DNA of 64,000 bases, from the NCBI GenBank assembly GCA_963675135.1, contig OY776129.1, positions 50,914,141 to 50,978,140 on the forward strand. Reading direction: 5' to 3'. Below the pieces are notes generated by a model. It saw nothing but the letters and a program-made list of their open reading frames with translations, did not search any database and was not told the DNA's origin. This document shows, in pieces, positions 1 through 10,184 of this stretch; positions within the stretch are counted from its first letter, which is position 1; every line of letters begins with the position of its first letter. A program made the position numbers and the translations under genes. This stretch comes from Galeopsis tetrahit. Taxonomy: Eukaryota > Streptophyta > Magnoliopsida > Lamiales > Lamiaceae.

Positions 1-748
1 TCTAATGATTCATCTTATAATTTATTATCTTTAAAATGAATCGCCAAATTATAATGGATAATCCTAAATGGACATAAATGTAACCAGAGATTACAGTGCT
101 ATCTTTTCCAGCATTTCTCTCTCACTCTTTATCTGCTTTAGTTTTTGAGACAGGAGCTGCGAAGGTAGATTTATCACAAAACATTTATAATAATAAAATC
201 TTTCTTTTTCAAATATAATACTTTATTTAAAATTACGATGTTATAATTTATAAATAAAGAAGGATTGCGTATGTGCATACCTCTTCATTATTTGAAGGCC
301 TGCATATGAAAAAATTAAATTAAATAAATAGAATGACTTAAACCGATTGAATTTAGTTTCACTTTAAAATCACGTTAAATTAAATACATACCCTCCTCTT
401 AGCACATTTGTCGACTTATCAACAAAACGAAGAAAAATATCCTCAACCCTGCCGAAACACAACAGAATGTATTTTTAAATTTCGCATAAAATGAATAATT
501 AATTCACAGAAATAAAATAAATAAATAAATATATGAGCTGGCAGGAACAATCACGTTCCTCAATCTACGTACTAATAAAAAGGAAAAATGTATACAAGTA
601 CATACATGTATTTATTTAGTGAAAAATATTTTCATGTATTGAAATCTTAAAATTATTGAATACATATATATTTTCATATAATTGAACATAACAAAAAAAA
701 AAAAAAAAATCAATTCCATAACTTTGAACACACATATGCAAACCATAC
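1..748. other. AT-rich flank; possible MADS-gene intron
   Basis: This stretch lies downstream of the MADS exon on the minus strand and would hold its first intron if the gene is complete. It is AT-rich with A/T homopolymers. I found no convincing K-box or further exon here, so any later exons would lie beyond the left edge or are lost. Confidence 0.4.
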
Positions 749-935
749 CAATTCCATTGATTGCAAAGACATTAGGCTGGCCGAAAGGCGAAAACATGAT
801 GAGAGCGATGTCTATATCGCACAAAACTGAAAGTTCATTTGCCTTCTTGATGATACCTTCCTTTTGCTTTATGAAAGTAGCACTCCGAGATGTAGGGTTC
901 TCAATTTTTCTTATCTCGTGTTTTTTTCGCCCCAT
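749..935 (-). CDS. MADS-box transcription factor, exon 1 (MIKC*-like), partial
   Basis: This is the first exon of a MADS-domain DNA-binding protein, a nuclear transcription factor family. From the ATG at 935 it reads a MADS domain with GIIKKANELSVLCDIDIALI followed by MFSPFG. In my knowledge of the family, the LCDIDIALIMFSP wording is typical of the MIKC* (AGL30/65/66/104) branch, which acts mainly in pollen. A donor-like GTATGG follows 749, giving an exon of 187 bases, the usual size of a type II MADS first exon. Reading past it gives a low-complexity tail, consistent with intron. Odd points: the usually basic FSKRRNG stretch reads FIKQKEG, so several DNA-contact positions are changed. No K-box exon is visible in the window. 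It could be a diverged functional gene continuing leftward, or a stranded exon or pseudogene. Identity as a MADS box is secure; function is not. Confidence 0.75.
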
Positions 936-1314
936 GCGTGTGTGGGGAGTGATGGGGAGAGGATGAAGAGGATATGATGAGAAAGAAAAGTAAATTGTAA
1001 GAATGTGAAGAGTAGATTTTTTTTTTTTTTTTAATTCTTATAAAGCCATTAAAAAAAAGAACAAATATGCTAATTAATGCTAAACTAATTTAAATATTAA
1101 ATGTTACTGAGTACAGTATATGATGAGTAGTTGACTTGTTGACACTAATTAATTTATAACAATCTTTAACCTAGAGGAGTGGATAATCTTTAGGCAAAAA
1201 CTTATATACAATATTCCATGTATGCAATATTGATCAATTAGATCAAAATTTGTGGGTCAACGCAATCAAAGTGGGTCAACCTTAATTATAATATTTATTT
1301 TCGCTCTAAAATAT
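936..1314. other. Intergenic, upstream of the MADS exon
   Basis: AT-rich DNA with a run of T at 1018-1032. It would hold the promoter of the minus-strand MADS gene. A TTTATAAG-like box reads on the minus strand near 1038-1046, but it is weak. No other gene seen. Confidence 0.3.
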
Positions 1315-1316
1315 TA

Positions 1317-1599
1317 CTCTCTCCGTTTCAGAGGAATTTGCACCTTTGGGATGGCACACATTTTAATAAACGTGTAAGAAAAAGTGTAATGAGTGATGTT
1401 TTGATGGGTAGTTTTGTAAACTTTTATGAATAAAGTAAAGTAAAAGATAGGTTGAGTGTGAAAAAATAATGGCATATGGGTAAATATGTGTATATTTTGA
1501 GGGTGAGGGTTATGACAATATTTTCTTTTATGAAGTGTGCAAATTGGTATGGGACATCCATATATGGAAAGTGTGCAAATTCATATGGGACAGAGGGAG
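1317..1599. mobile_element. Stowaway-type MITE (Tc1/mariner)
   Basis: The ends are inverted copies of the CTCYCTCCGTYYC motif typical of plant Stowaway elements, flanked by TA on both sides (1315-1316 and 1600-1601). The interior shows mirrored AAAGTGTGCAAATT-like arms. It has no coding capacity. Confidence 0.85.
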
Positions 1600-1607
1600 T
1601 ACTATCT

Positions 1608-1934
1608 TACTACATGACATAAAATTTGTTACTACAAGACCAAAAGTATATTACTATAACTTCAAAAATATTTTGAACACTTATTTTTTTTTTTAGCAAA
1701 ATTACTAAATTAATTCTGACTTATTCAGCTACTACATGACTAAAACAATGTTACTAAAAGACCAAAATTTTATCTTTACAGGGTCAAAAGTGTATTACTA
1801 CATGTCCAAAAATATTCTAGACAGTTAATTTTTTGGATGAATTTACAGAATGTTTTGACATGTAGTATTAAATTTTTGGCCTTGTAGTGGTAATTTTTTG
1901 ACCTTGCAGTAACAATATTTTGGTCATGTAGTAA
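1608..1934. repeat. Imperfect inverted-repeat element (TACTACATGAC ends)
   Basis: The left arm starts TTACTACATGAC and the right arm ends with its complement, GTCATGTAGTAA. Inside, motifs such as ACTACAAGACCAAAA recur on both arms. The whole segment could fold into one long imperfect hairpin, as expected of a foldback MITE. No target duplication could be fixed and the superfamily is unknown. Confidence 0.55.
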
Positions 1935-2026
1935 AACACCTGTTTGCGACCCGTGAATTTTATGGGCAACCCGAATCTGGGCTTATGATCCGCGATTTTT
2001 TTTAAATTATCTTAATTTGACTTTTA

Positions 2027-3332
2027 GGAGGGTGTATTCAATTGAGATTCTGTTGGATTTTTTTGAACTTTTAAAATTTGGGGGTATTCAATTCGGATTT
2101 TTAAAAGTCTTTCAAAATTTTGAGGTATTCAATACGGATTTTAAAAAGTCTTTAGAAATTTTTAGGTATTCAACAATCTATGGATTTTAATACTCTATGG
2201 ATTTCGTTGGATTCTCCTTAAAAAATATAAATAAATTTCACTATTCAAAATCTCTTCTAAAAACTAGAGATTTCAACGGATTCTCTCAAAAGGCCCTGAA
2301 AGAGAAGAAAAAAAAAAACTTTGTTGTTCTTCTAACAAAATTTCAAAGTCTCCTTCAAAAGCACATACAGACATTCTTGTTGTAATTCCAACCACAAAAT
2401 CCTACACAACCCTCTTCTTCAAACGAAATAATATCAAGAAACGTAACTATGTTCTTCAATAAGCATCACAGATTCTTCACCATCATTATTATGGTGAAAA
2501 AGATTACATTTGTATTTTAAAATTATGTACTCTCTTTAAAAATTATAGTATATCGACACAGTTGACACCGTTAGATTAGCAATAATATATTCTCGATCGC
2601 CTAAGAACATTTATTCACGATCTTAAAGTTCTCGATCGCCTAAAACATTTATTCACGATCTTAAAGTTAGCATGTGGTGTTCTATATCATCTAAAAGATT
2701 TTGGTGGTCAAGGTCGTTACCCAAAAATGCAATTGAGTTATTCAATTTGGTGGTCAAGGTCGTTATCCAAAAATGCAATTGAGTTATTCAATCTTCGCGA
2801 GAGATTTTTTGGTATTTTCAAATCAAGCAGAGTTAGTATTGGCTGGATTACATAACTTTCTTCGGAAAGAATGTCATGAATTTCCAATCGAATATGAAGA
2901 AGAAGATCAAGATTCACCACATCTTGACATGGAAGATAAAATTTGGAATTGCTTTCTCAAAACTAATTACAACAAAGTACTGAAGCCGAGGTATAACCGT
3001 GGAAATGAAGATGAGAATAATAATGATGAATAATAATTTTTTTTTTGAACTAATATATTTTTGGTATTTTTTTAAAATAATTTAGATAATTTTTTTTATA
3101 TACAAGTGTGTTCGATATACGTTTGCATCCATAGTTTTAGGGACGTAGTTTATGGAAATCCATGTAAATTAATAAAAAAATGTGTATTTAGAATCCTGTC
3201 AAATCTATGAAAATCCATATAAATCAATAAAAAAGTCAGTCAAACTCTACACAGAGTCTATGGATTTTCTAAATCCACTGACTTTTTAAAGTACAAAAAA
3301 ATCCAACAGAATCTCAATTGAATACAATGAAC
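2027..3332. mobile_element. PIF/Harbinger element, deleted
   Basis: Both ends carry an inverted TGTATTCAATTGAGATTCTG sequence that continues into GGATTTTT. The element is flanked by TTA on each side (2024-2026, 3333-3335), the target duplication expected of PIF/Harbinger. The outermost few bases of the two ends differ. Inside is a transposase remnant (2720-3033). Short tandem duplications are present: a 39-base unit twice near 2593-2666 and a unit of about 50 bases twice near 2707-2800. Subterminal GGTATTCAATnCGGATTTTnAAA repeats lie at 2090-2170. Confidence 0.75.
2720..3033 (+). pseudogene. PIF/Harbinger transposase C-terminal remnant
   Basis: One frame reads AIELFNLR then ERFFGIFKS, matching the conserved NLRHxxxRNxIERxFGxLK stretch of plant Harbinger (DDE_4) transposases. 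A second frame reads VLAGLHNFLRKECHEFP, matching the LHNFIR motif near the end of that family, followed by an acidic tail. The two parts lie in different frames and the rest of the nuclease domain is absent, so this is a dead fragment. A direct duplication of the AIELFN segment just upstream further disrupts it. Confidence 0.7.
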
Positions 3333-3335
3333 TTA

Positions 3336-3679
3336 GGGTTTTGACTTAGTCAAATTAGTATGAAATGCATGTATGAAATATTTAACCTAACACTGAGCCT
3401 TTTAGAGGTCATTTTTCAGCAAAGTTATTTTTTTTTTCATTTTTATGAAAAAAAAGCGGAATTTATGTTTTTAATACTCCTACAATTTTTAAAAATTATA
3501 TTTAGTTAAATTACTGTAATTTTAAGTGTTCAAGGTGAAACATCAAATAGTAATGAAGAAGTTATGGAGATGACTCAACCTATTGATGATGCACCAATGT
3601 CACAAGAAAATGAATCAAGAGATGAAATTAAAAGTCCAAATCAACTGATGAATATTAATGTATTGCATGTGTGACACTA
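3336..3679. other. AT-rich spacer with an exon-like stretch
   Basis: Between 3530 and 3675 the plus strand reads about 45 open codons beginning GETSNSNEEVMEMTQPIDD after a possible acceptor. It is acidic and hydrophilic. I do not recognise the product. It may be an isolated exon remnant or chance. Confidence 0.25.
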
Positions 3680-3682
3680 TAA

Positions 3683-3948
3683 GGGCATGTTTGGTTTATT
3701 AGATTAGATAGGATATATTGTTTTATCCCTATAATTCTCATGTTTGATTTACTTGAATTTAGTCCGTGATTATAATTGATCCGAGATTGTTATCCTTGAT
3801 AATCATGCATTTGGGTGTTAATTAGTCCCAAAGAGAAGGTGAGATAATTTAATCTATCAATTCAAACACAAATCTCAATTCCAAAAATAATGCAATCCTA
3901 TTTAATCCTATCATACCTTATCTATCCCAACCTGTAAAACAAACTAGC
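3683..3948. mobile_element. Tourist-like MITE (PIF/Harbinger type)
   Basis: The left end reads GGCATGTTTGGTTTATTAGA and the right end complements to GGCTAGTTTGTTTTACAGG, the TGTTTGGTT-type terminus common in plant Tourist elements. The arms contain mirrored GATAGGATA and TATCCTATC-like blocks. I could not settle the 3-bp target duplication. Confidence 0.5.
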
Positions 3949-3949
3949 C

Positions 3950-4330
3950 GTAGGTTGAATAATGTCATGAAAAAGACAGACCAACAACTAGATCAAGAAG
4001 GAAAAATATGATGATGTATAGTTTGTAATTGTGGTTTCATATGTAATGTGTCATATTGTTGGTTTTAACATTTGAAATTCAATGTGTGAGTAATTAAAAA
4101 AAACAGCTTCAATTTGAGCTAGTGGATTCAAAGAAGGTTCAAGTTAAAGAATCTCAAGCTCAAATATATGTCTCATATTAAAACATTAAAATATAGCTAA
4201 ATTATGGTATTGTAGAGTACTAATGAAATAATATTTTGTGGGGGTCTTTACTACTTTATTCTTTTGCTTGATTATTATTTTTTAGTTATTTTATTTATTT
4301 TACTTGATTTTATTATTTCTTTTCTCTCAT
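3950..4330. other. Intergenic AT-rich DNA
   Basis: No gene or clear element is seen here apart from scattered A/T runs. Confidence 0.4.
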
Positions 4331-4339
4331 CCTTCTCGC

Positions 4340-4395
4340 AGGCCCATATTAAAGCCCAATACACTAATTTTGGCTGCACAGAAACCCTACCCCAC
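4340..4395 (+). promoter_or_regulatory. Site II and telo-box-like promoter motifs
   Basis: Two site II-type elements (AGGCCCAT and AAGCCCAA) are followed within 40 bases by AAACCCTA, a telo-box. In plants this combination marks promoters of translation-related and other housekeeping genes. It sits directly in front of an abrupt GC-rich tract, suggesting a transcription start near 4380. That it drives a real gene is inference. Confidence 0.45.
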
Positions 4396-5100
4396 GTCGT
4401 ACACTTGCCGTTCCACACCCCCCTCTCGCCGGAAACCAGCAGCAGAACTACCCCAGCCAGCGGCCCGACTTCACAGCGGCTGCCATCCCGTCCGGTAAAG
4501 TCACCACGCGCCACCACCGGCGCATCTGCAGTAGCGACCGTGTCACCATCGCGCATCTAGCCGGAATCGCCGCCCCTCCAGCGGCGGCCTAACCTGAGCA
4601 GCAGCGGCACCACGCCACCATCTCGCTCCCTTTCACCGGCGCCGCGCGACTCCACCGCCGCGTCGCACACTGCTCATCCACCGGAAACTCTCTCTCGCCG
4701 TCGGACCACCACATCGCAGCGCCGACCACCTGGACACAAAGGCCCGACACCACTCCATTCCGTCGGAATTGCAGCGGCGTGAAGTCCAGCGCCGCCGACG
4801 TGCCCAATTCCAGACCCGCTGTTGAGGACGCCACCCTCCCAAATTTTTTTTGCCCTAATCCGAAGGACCGATTACCGTCGCCTCCAGTAGCAGATTTCTG
4901 ATGCCTCTCCGTTTGAAAAAGGGCAGTAAGGGCTCATCCCCTCGAGCCTATTTCGTACAGATTTGATGGAGCCCGAATTACCTCCGGTGGATGACACACC
5001 GTAAAACTGGTACCCCGTCCCACTCTATTTTTTATTTCTATATGGTGTTTGCTATTTGTACATCTTGCTTCAGTGCTAAGGGTCTAACACCTATTTAAGT
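4396..5100 (+). other. GC-rich transcribed-like tract, no recognised product
   Basis: Base composition switches from AT-rich to GC-rich between about 4380 and 4900 and then fades. Both strands give short open frames of biased composition (Ser/Pro/Arg-rich), none with a domain I recognise. The stretch near 5090-5110 ends in GTGTGGGGGATG, wording often met inside Ty3/gypsy-type elements. It may be a 5' leader, a decayed first exon or part of a retroelement. Confidence 0.3.
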
Positions 5101-5376
5101 GTGGGGGATGATTCATTGTTAGAGCATGTTTAATTGGTTACTTGACTGTGTTTGAAGCATGTTTAATTGGTTACTTGACTATACTCTTAATTGTTGGATT
5201 TTTGTTAAATTGCTAAAATCATGAGTTGTGAGTCTTGATTAGTAGCCCGATTGATATTCATATCTTATGCCTTGAAATTGAATTGGTTCTTGGTCTATTC
5301 ATGCCCCGAAATGGTGTACTTGATTGTTTGATTTTGGTGAACTTACATTGGTTTTCTTGAGAAGTGAAGAATCTTA

Positions 5377-5618
5377 CTCCCTCCGTCCCACAATAACTTT
5401 CACACCCTTAAAATGGAAAATCTTTTATAAACTCCACCCTCACAATAACCTCAATTTTACACAAATGACATTACTTTATCTCCACACATACACAAAAGTC
5501 AACTCATTTCTTTACTTTATACATAAAATTTTACAAAATTACCCAATTTCACTCATTATTACACTTTCTTAATTTTCGTGCCCATCAACCTATGAAGATT
5601 AATATGGGACGGAGGGAG
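5377..5618. mobile_element. Stowaway-type MITE
   Basis: Perfect inverted CTCCCTCCGTCCCA ends with TA on both sides (5375-5376, 5619-5620). The interior is AT-rich and non-coding. Confidence 0.9.
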
Positions 5619-5645
5619 TACTATTTTTAAAAAAATATTTTAATA

Positions 5646-5918
5646 CTCCCTCCGTCCCCCTATAAGTTTCCCACTTTCCTTTTATGGATGTCCCACAATA
5701 AGTTTCCCATTTCATATTTTTCCATTTTTGGCATATGATTTTCTCTCTCCCAATCACATCACTTACACTTTATCGATTATTTTATCATATTTCATCTCAC
5801 ACTCATCTATTATTTTCTCTCTCACCATCACATCATTTGTACTACATCTATTATTTAATCATATTTCTTAATCAAAACAACCAAAAGAAAGGGGAAACTT
5901 ATACCGGGACGGAGGGAG
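5646..5918. mobile_element. Stowaway-type MITE
   Basis: Inverted CTCCCTCCGTCCC ends flanked by TA (5644-5645, 5919-5920). It lies only 27 bases from the preceding MITE but has a different interior (CTATAAGTTTCCCA arms), so it is a separate insertion. Confidence 0.9.
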
Positions 5919-6259
5919 TATTTAAATATGATATTTGCTAGTTTTTAATCTTAAATTTTCATTGAAAACTATTATTCATATCTTTCATAATACTCTAAGC
6001 ACCCCCTATAAATTTTAAGATAAAAATAGACATGAATGACCCTTAACTTAGAGACCGCTCGATTATTTCAATTGCACGGATATTTAATTGGACTGAAATG
6101 ACATTTCAATAAGATTTGAAGTGTGATTATAAAATTTTGGAGCTCGAGTGTCACTCATTCTCATTTCTAACTGTAGTGACTAATGATCCAGGATTCAATA
6201 GTTCAAGATTTTTTTAAATAGTTGCAAGACTTTTTGAAACAAAATATTTTAGTGCAGGG

Positions 6260-7037
6260 AGTTAAAATGAATGTTGCGTTCTCTAAACTCAGAAATTGAA
6301 GAGCCACTGAGCCAAAGCAGACAAGCCTCTTTGATTTGCTAATAGAGGGCGCTAGTGCGACGCAGCATAAAAACCCGGTTTGTAGACGGCGTCCAAGATC
6401 ACGAAACAAGAGGTATTTTTTTTGAAGTTATATCGGCATTTCATTGTTGTTATACTTGATTTATTGTATGGGCAAACATTGATTTTGGTTGTTTAGATTT
6501 TTGTTTTTTATTAACTGTAACGAAATAGAAAACTGGGGGCGAATTGGATTTAGGGCATGAAATAAGGTGGCTCATGATTTTTAATGAAATTTGTGCAATA
6601 TTGACCTTGGAGTTGTGCCGGTGAAAATATTGATTGTGTGTCCCGTTACATTGAAAAAAAACTTAATGTTGTGGAGTATTTGTTATGTGTTACGTTAGGG
6701 ATTTCCAGGCCACTGATCTTTTTTGTTGAATTATAATTTCTGTTAATTAGTGTGCTGTGCTCGAAGTATTATTTGCATTGCTGTTCTGTCAATTGTAGTT
6801 ATTTTTGTTTCATGAGTTAAGCGTTTATGTAATTGTGTATCTAGTTGTTGTAATGGAAAAACGTCTTGTTCACGGTTTCAAACTGGATTGTGGTAGTAGC
6901 CCTGTGTATTGTAACAATACTATTGTTTGTATTAAAGTTGGTCAATATATGTGTATAACTGAAATATTATTATGTTCCACCATGGACCTGCAGAAATAGA
7001 AATAGAAGACGAAGAGGGAGTGATTCCTCGTACCAAA
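6260..7037 (+). other. Probable 5' UTR with intron of the PPR gene
   Basis: A leader-like, more GC-balanced stretch at about 6265-6410 ends at a possible donor (AAGAGGTATTTT), followed by T-rich DNA. A possible acceptor, CACCATGGACCTGCAG, precedes 6993. The stretch from there to the PPR start is purine-rich leader. This is a predicted 5' UTR intron of about 580 bases. The block TTATGTTCCACCATG occurs both just before the acceptor and at the start codon. Confidence 0.45.
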
Positions 7038-7073
7038 ATGTTATGTTCCACCATGCTCGATTCCTCCCTTTAG
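7038..7073 (+). promoter_or_regulatory. Overlapping upstream ORF at the PPR start
   Basis: An ATG in AAAATG context at 7038 opens an 11-codon frame (MLCSTMLDSSL) that ends with TAG at 7071-7073, overlapping the PPR start at 7043 in another frame. The PPR start itself is in weaker TTATGT context. If the transcript includes both, this uORF should lower PPR translation. Confidence 0.5.
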
Positions 7074-9508
7074 CTTCCTCCACCCGCTTTCGCCCACAAT
7101 CCCTCTCTTTTCTTTCCACTACTGCACATTTATTGCCACAATGTCCGTCGACACACGATATCCTTCCCCTCTGTGCCACTGTGCAATCTCTTCCCGACAC
7201 CCAGAAGGCCCATGCCCTTGCCATTGTCCACGGCCACCTGCCTGTCAGCGTATCCATCTCCGCAGCCCTCATCCTTTCTTACGCCACCCACTCTTCTCAT
7301 CCTTCCACCCTCAAATCTCTCTTCATCCAGTCTCTCTCATTCTCTCGCTCCGCTTTCCTCCATAACACCGTCATCCGCGCTTCTACTATTCTATCAACTG
7401 GTCCACACAACGAATGTGTCATTGATCTTGGTCTTTTGGTGTATAACGATTTGTTGAGGGCTACTCCTTTCAGGCCTGATGATTACACCTTCCCTTTTGT
7501 GCTCAAAATCTGCACAGATTTTATGTATGTATCCAAAGGATTGGAAGTGCATGGGAGGTTGATTAAGGCTGGTCTTGATGGTGACGTTTTTGTGAATAAT
7601 ACTCTAATGTTGTTCTATGGGAGCTGTGGGGATTTGTGGAGTGCCAAGAAGTTGTTTAATGAAATGCAGGTTAGAGATTTGATCTCGTGGAATACACTTC
7701 TTCGGGTTTTCTCGGACAACAACTGTCATTTAGAATCTGTTGGTTTGTTTAAGTATATGATTTCAACTTCCGGGTTTATGCCTAATGTGATCAGTGTTGT
7801 GAGTGTTCTACCAGTGTGTGCAGTGCTTGAGAATGAGAGGTTGGTTAGTTTGATTCACTGTTATGTCGTCAAGGCTGGTATAGATGGTGCAACAAAAACC
7901 AGCAATTCATTAATCGATGCATATGGCAAGTGTGGGAATATTGAGGCTTTGAAACTGGTGTTTGATCAGATGGTTGAGAGGAGTGAGGTTTCATGGAATT
8001 CAATTATTGCTGGTTTTTCATACATGGGTTCTAACAGCAGTGCGTTGGATTGCTTTCGAGCGATGATAACCGAGCACGTGAAATTAAACAGTGTGGCTAT
8101 AGCCACCATGTTACCAACTTTGGTAGAACTGGGTTTATTCAATAAGGGTCAAGAACTTCACTGTTTCAGTATGAAAATGGATATGGATTCCGACATATTC
8201 GTTGCAAATGCATTGATCGACATGTATGGAAAATGGGGCCGTCTCACTGAAGCTTCATTTGTATTTCATAAGATGCAAGCAAGGAACATTGTGTCATGGA
8301 ATACAATGATCGGTAACTTTGCTCAAAATGGGCTTCATTTGGATGCTATAGGGCTTGTTAGAGAGATGCAAGCTCATGATGAAATTCCTAATTCAATCAC
8401 TCTGATGAATGCTCTCCCTGCTTCTGCAAGAGTGGGCTCTGTTCGTCATGGAAAAGAAATGCATGTCAGGTCGATGCAATCGGGATCAGCCTCTGATTTA
8501 TTCATCTCAAATGCTTTAACTGACATGTATGCAAAATGTGGTCGTGTGGATCTTGCTCAAACTATGTTTAATATCTCACCTAGAGATGAAGTATCCTACA
8601 ACATACTTATCATGGGCTATTCCCAAACAAGCAAGTGCTCAAAATCAATCAGTTTGTTTAAAGAAATGGAAATGCTAGGTCTGAATCACGATACCGTTTC
8701 CTACATGGGAGTCCTCTCCGCCTGTGCAAATTCATCATCAATCAAGGACGGAAAGGAGATACACGCATTTGCAATGCGAAGGCTGTTTCATCAACATCTA
8801 CACGTTACAAACTCGTTTCTCGACATGTATACTAAGTGTGGAAGGATTGACATTGCCCAGATGATATTTGATCAGATCCGTAATCGAGATGCTGCATCGT
8901 GGAACACGATGATTCTAGGGTTTGGAATGATTGGGGAATTAGAGAAAGCAATCAATCTCTTTGAAGCTATGAAAGAGGACGGGGTTAAATACGACTCAGT
9001 GTCATACATAGCAGTGCTGTCTGCATGCAGTCATGGAGGGCTAGTTGAAAAGGGGAAAACATACTTTGAGGATATGGTGGTCCACAATATAAAGCCGTCG
9101 GAAATGCATTATGCATGCATGGTGGATATTCTTGGGCGTAATGGGCTTATGGAAGAAGCACTGGAGCTTATTAATAGCCTTTCGATTGAACCGGGGGCTA
9201 ATATTTGGGGGGCGTTGCTTGGAGCGAGTAGGGTGCACGGGAATGTGGAGGTAGGGTGTTGGGCAGCGGAGCATCTTCTCGAGTTGAAACCTGAGCATTC
9301 CGGGTATTATGTAGTGCTGGCGAATATGTATGCGGAGGCGGGGAGATGGGACGAGGCGGATAGGGTTAGGAAAGTGATGAGTGTGAGGAGAGTGAAGAAG
9401 AATCCGGGGTGTAGTTGGGTTCAGAGTGAAGAAGAAGATCGAGTGCATGGTTTCATTGCAGGACAAAGATTTAATCCATGCCTTTGGAATGATGCTATCT
9501 CTGCTTAA
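7043..9508 (+). CDS. PLS-class pentatricopeptide repeat protein, E type
   Basis: Intronless gene of 821 codons for an RNA-binding PPR protein. The family acts in organelle RNA editing, splicing or stability; the target of this one is unknown. The N terminus (MFHHARFLPLASSTRF) is rich in Arg, Ser and His and poor in acids, like a mitochondrial or plastid transit peptide. From about residue 145 (PDDYTFPFVLKIC) tandem P, L and S repeats run to about 740. They are marked by recurrent DLISWNT, EVSWNSI, NIVSWNTM and AASWNTM motifs and by NALIDMYGKWG-type helices. An E domain follows, with KNPGCSWVQ at about residue 786. The protein ends about 30 residues later without a DYW deaminase domain, so it may need a DYW partner in trans if it edits. 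No frameshift or stop is seen. The start at 7043 is preceded by a second ATG at 7038 in another frame. A poly(A) signal lies at 9581. Confidence 0.93.
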   Translation: MFHHARFLPLASSTRFRPQSLSFLSTTAHLLPQCPSTHDILPLCATVQSLPDTQKAHALAIVHGHLPVSVSISAALILSYATHSSHPSTLKSLFIQSLSFSRSAFLHNTVIRASTILSTGPHNECVIDLGLLVYNDLLRATPFRPDDYTFPFVLKICTDFMYVSKGLEVHGRLIKAGLDGDVFVNNTLMLFYGSCGDLWSAKKLFNEMQVRDLISWNTLLRVFSDNNCHLESVGLFKYMISTSGFMPNVISVVSVLPVCAVLENERLVSLIHCYVVKAGIDGATKTSNSLIDAYGKCGNIEALKLVFDQMVERSEVSWNSIIAGFSYMGSNSSALDCFRAMITEHVKLNSVAIATMLPTLVELGLFNKGQELHCFSMKMDMDSDIFVANALIDMYGKWGRLTEASFVFHKMQARNIVSWNTMIGNFAQNGLHLDAIGLVREMQAHDEIPNSITLMNALPASARVGSVRHGKEMHVRSMQSGSASDLFISNALTDMYAKCGRVDLAQTMFNISPRDEVSYNILIMGYSQTSKCSKSISLFKEMEMLGLNHDTVSYMGVLSACANSSSIKDGKEIHAFAMRRLFHQHLHVTNSFLDMYTKCGRIDIAQMIFDQIRNRDAASWNTMILGFGMIGELEKAINLFEAMKEDGVKYDSVSYIAVLSACSHGGLVEKGKTYFEDMVVHNIKPSEMHYACMVDILGRNGLMEEALELINSLSIEPGANIWGALLGASRVHGNVEVGCWAAEHLLELKPEHSGYYVVLANMYAEAGRWDEADRVRKVMSVRRVKKNPGCSWVQSEEEDRVHGFIAGQRFNPCLWNDAISA

Positions 9509-9580
9509 AATGTATTGATTTTATCACCGTTTGATATGATGAATTTTGATGATTAATTGCTGAACATTACATTTGATTTG

Positions 9581-9609
9581 AATAAAGCTTTATCAAAAAA
9601 AAAAAAAAA
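9581..9609 (+). terminator. Poly(A) signal followed by genomic A-run
   Basis: AATAAA at 9581-9586 lies 73 bases after the PPR stop codon and is followed eight bases later by a run of about 15 A. The run could be chance or the trace of a retroposed poly(A) tail. Confidence 0.5.
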
Positions 9610-9727
9610 GGAAAGAGAGGTGGAGGTTGCTCTTTGTGGGGCTACATTATATGAATCAATCTTAAGAAAAAATAGGTTTTTAGGCTTATTCAACTATTTA
9701 AAGATTGAGAAACGATCGTTCTGTTAA

Positions 9728-9963
9728 TACATTGTATTCTCTAGATTCTATCCATCTTGTTTAGGTTTTTAGGTTTTAATGGCATGAATGAATTGAATGT
9801 TCCTATACATATCAAATAACATATAAATAATTGATTGTTCTGTCATACATTGTATTCTCTAGATTCTATCCATCTTGTTTAGGTTTTTAGGTTTTAATGG
9901 CATGAATGAATTGAATGTTCCTATACATATCAAATAACATATAAATAATTGATTGTTTTGTCT
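9728..9963. repeat. 118-bp tandem duplication
   Basis: Two nearly identical copies with a period of 118 bases, beginning TACATTGTATTCTCTAGATT at 9728 and 9846. The differences I saw are at the end of the second copy. Confidence 0.9.
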
Positions 9964-10184
9964 TTAGTTACAAACGCTACTAACAACTTCCAGAATCTTT
10001 TTCTTTTTTCAAAAACTGTATACAGTGGCTTTTGAAAAAAAAGAAAAGATTTTGTCTCACTTCATAGAGTTTGCAAACATCATCTAAATCTCGTTACATG
10101 TATGGAAAATGCATTCAGCATATATAAAACGTGCTTCTACATATGACTTCAACTATTGAAAGAGTAACACTTTGGCGTGGTGCA

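Noticed and set aside
4275..4842. Several open frames on both strands of the GC-rich tract
   Set aside because: No recognised domain, and the frames contradict each other. Kept only as an unassigned tract.
6203..6409. 68-codon minus-strand frame
   Set aside because: It overlaps the predicted 5' UTR of the PPR gene, with no family similarity.
9041..9466. 141-codon minus-strand frame
   Set aside because: It is antisense to the PPR coding region, with biased composition and no known domain.
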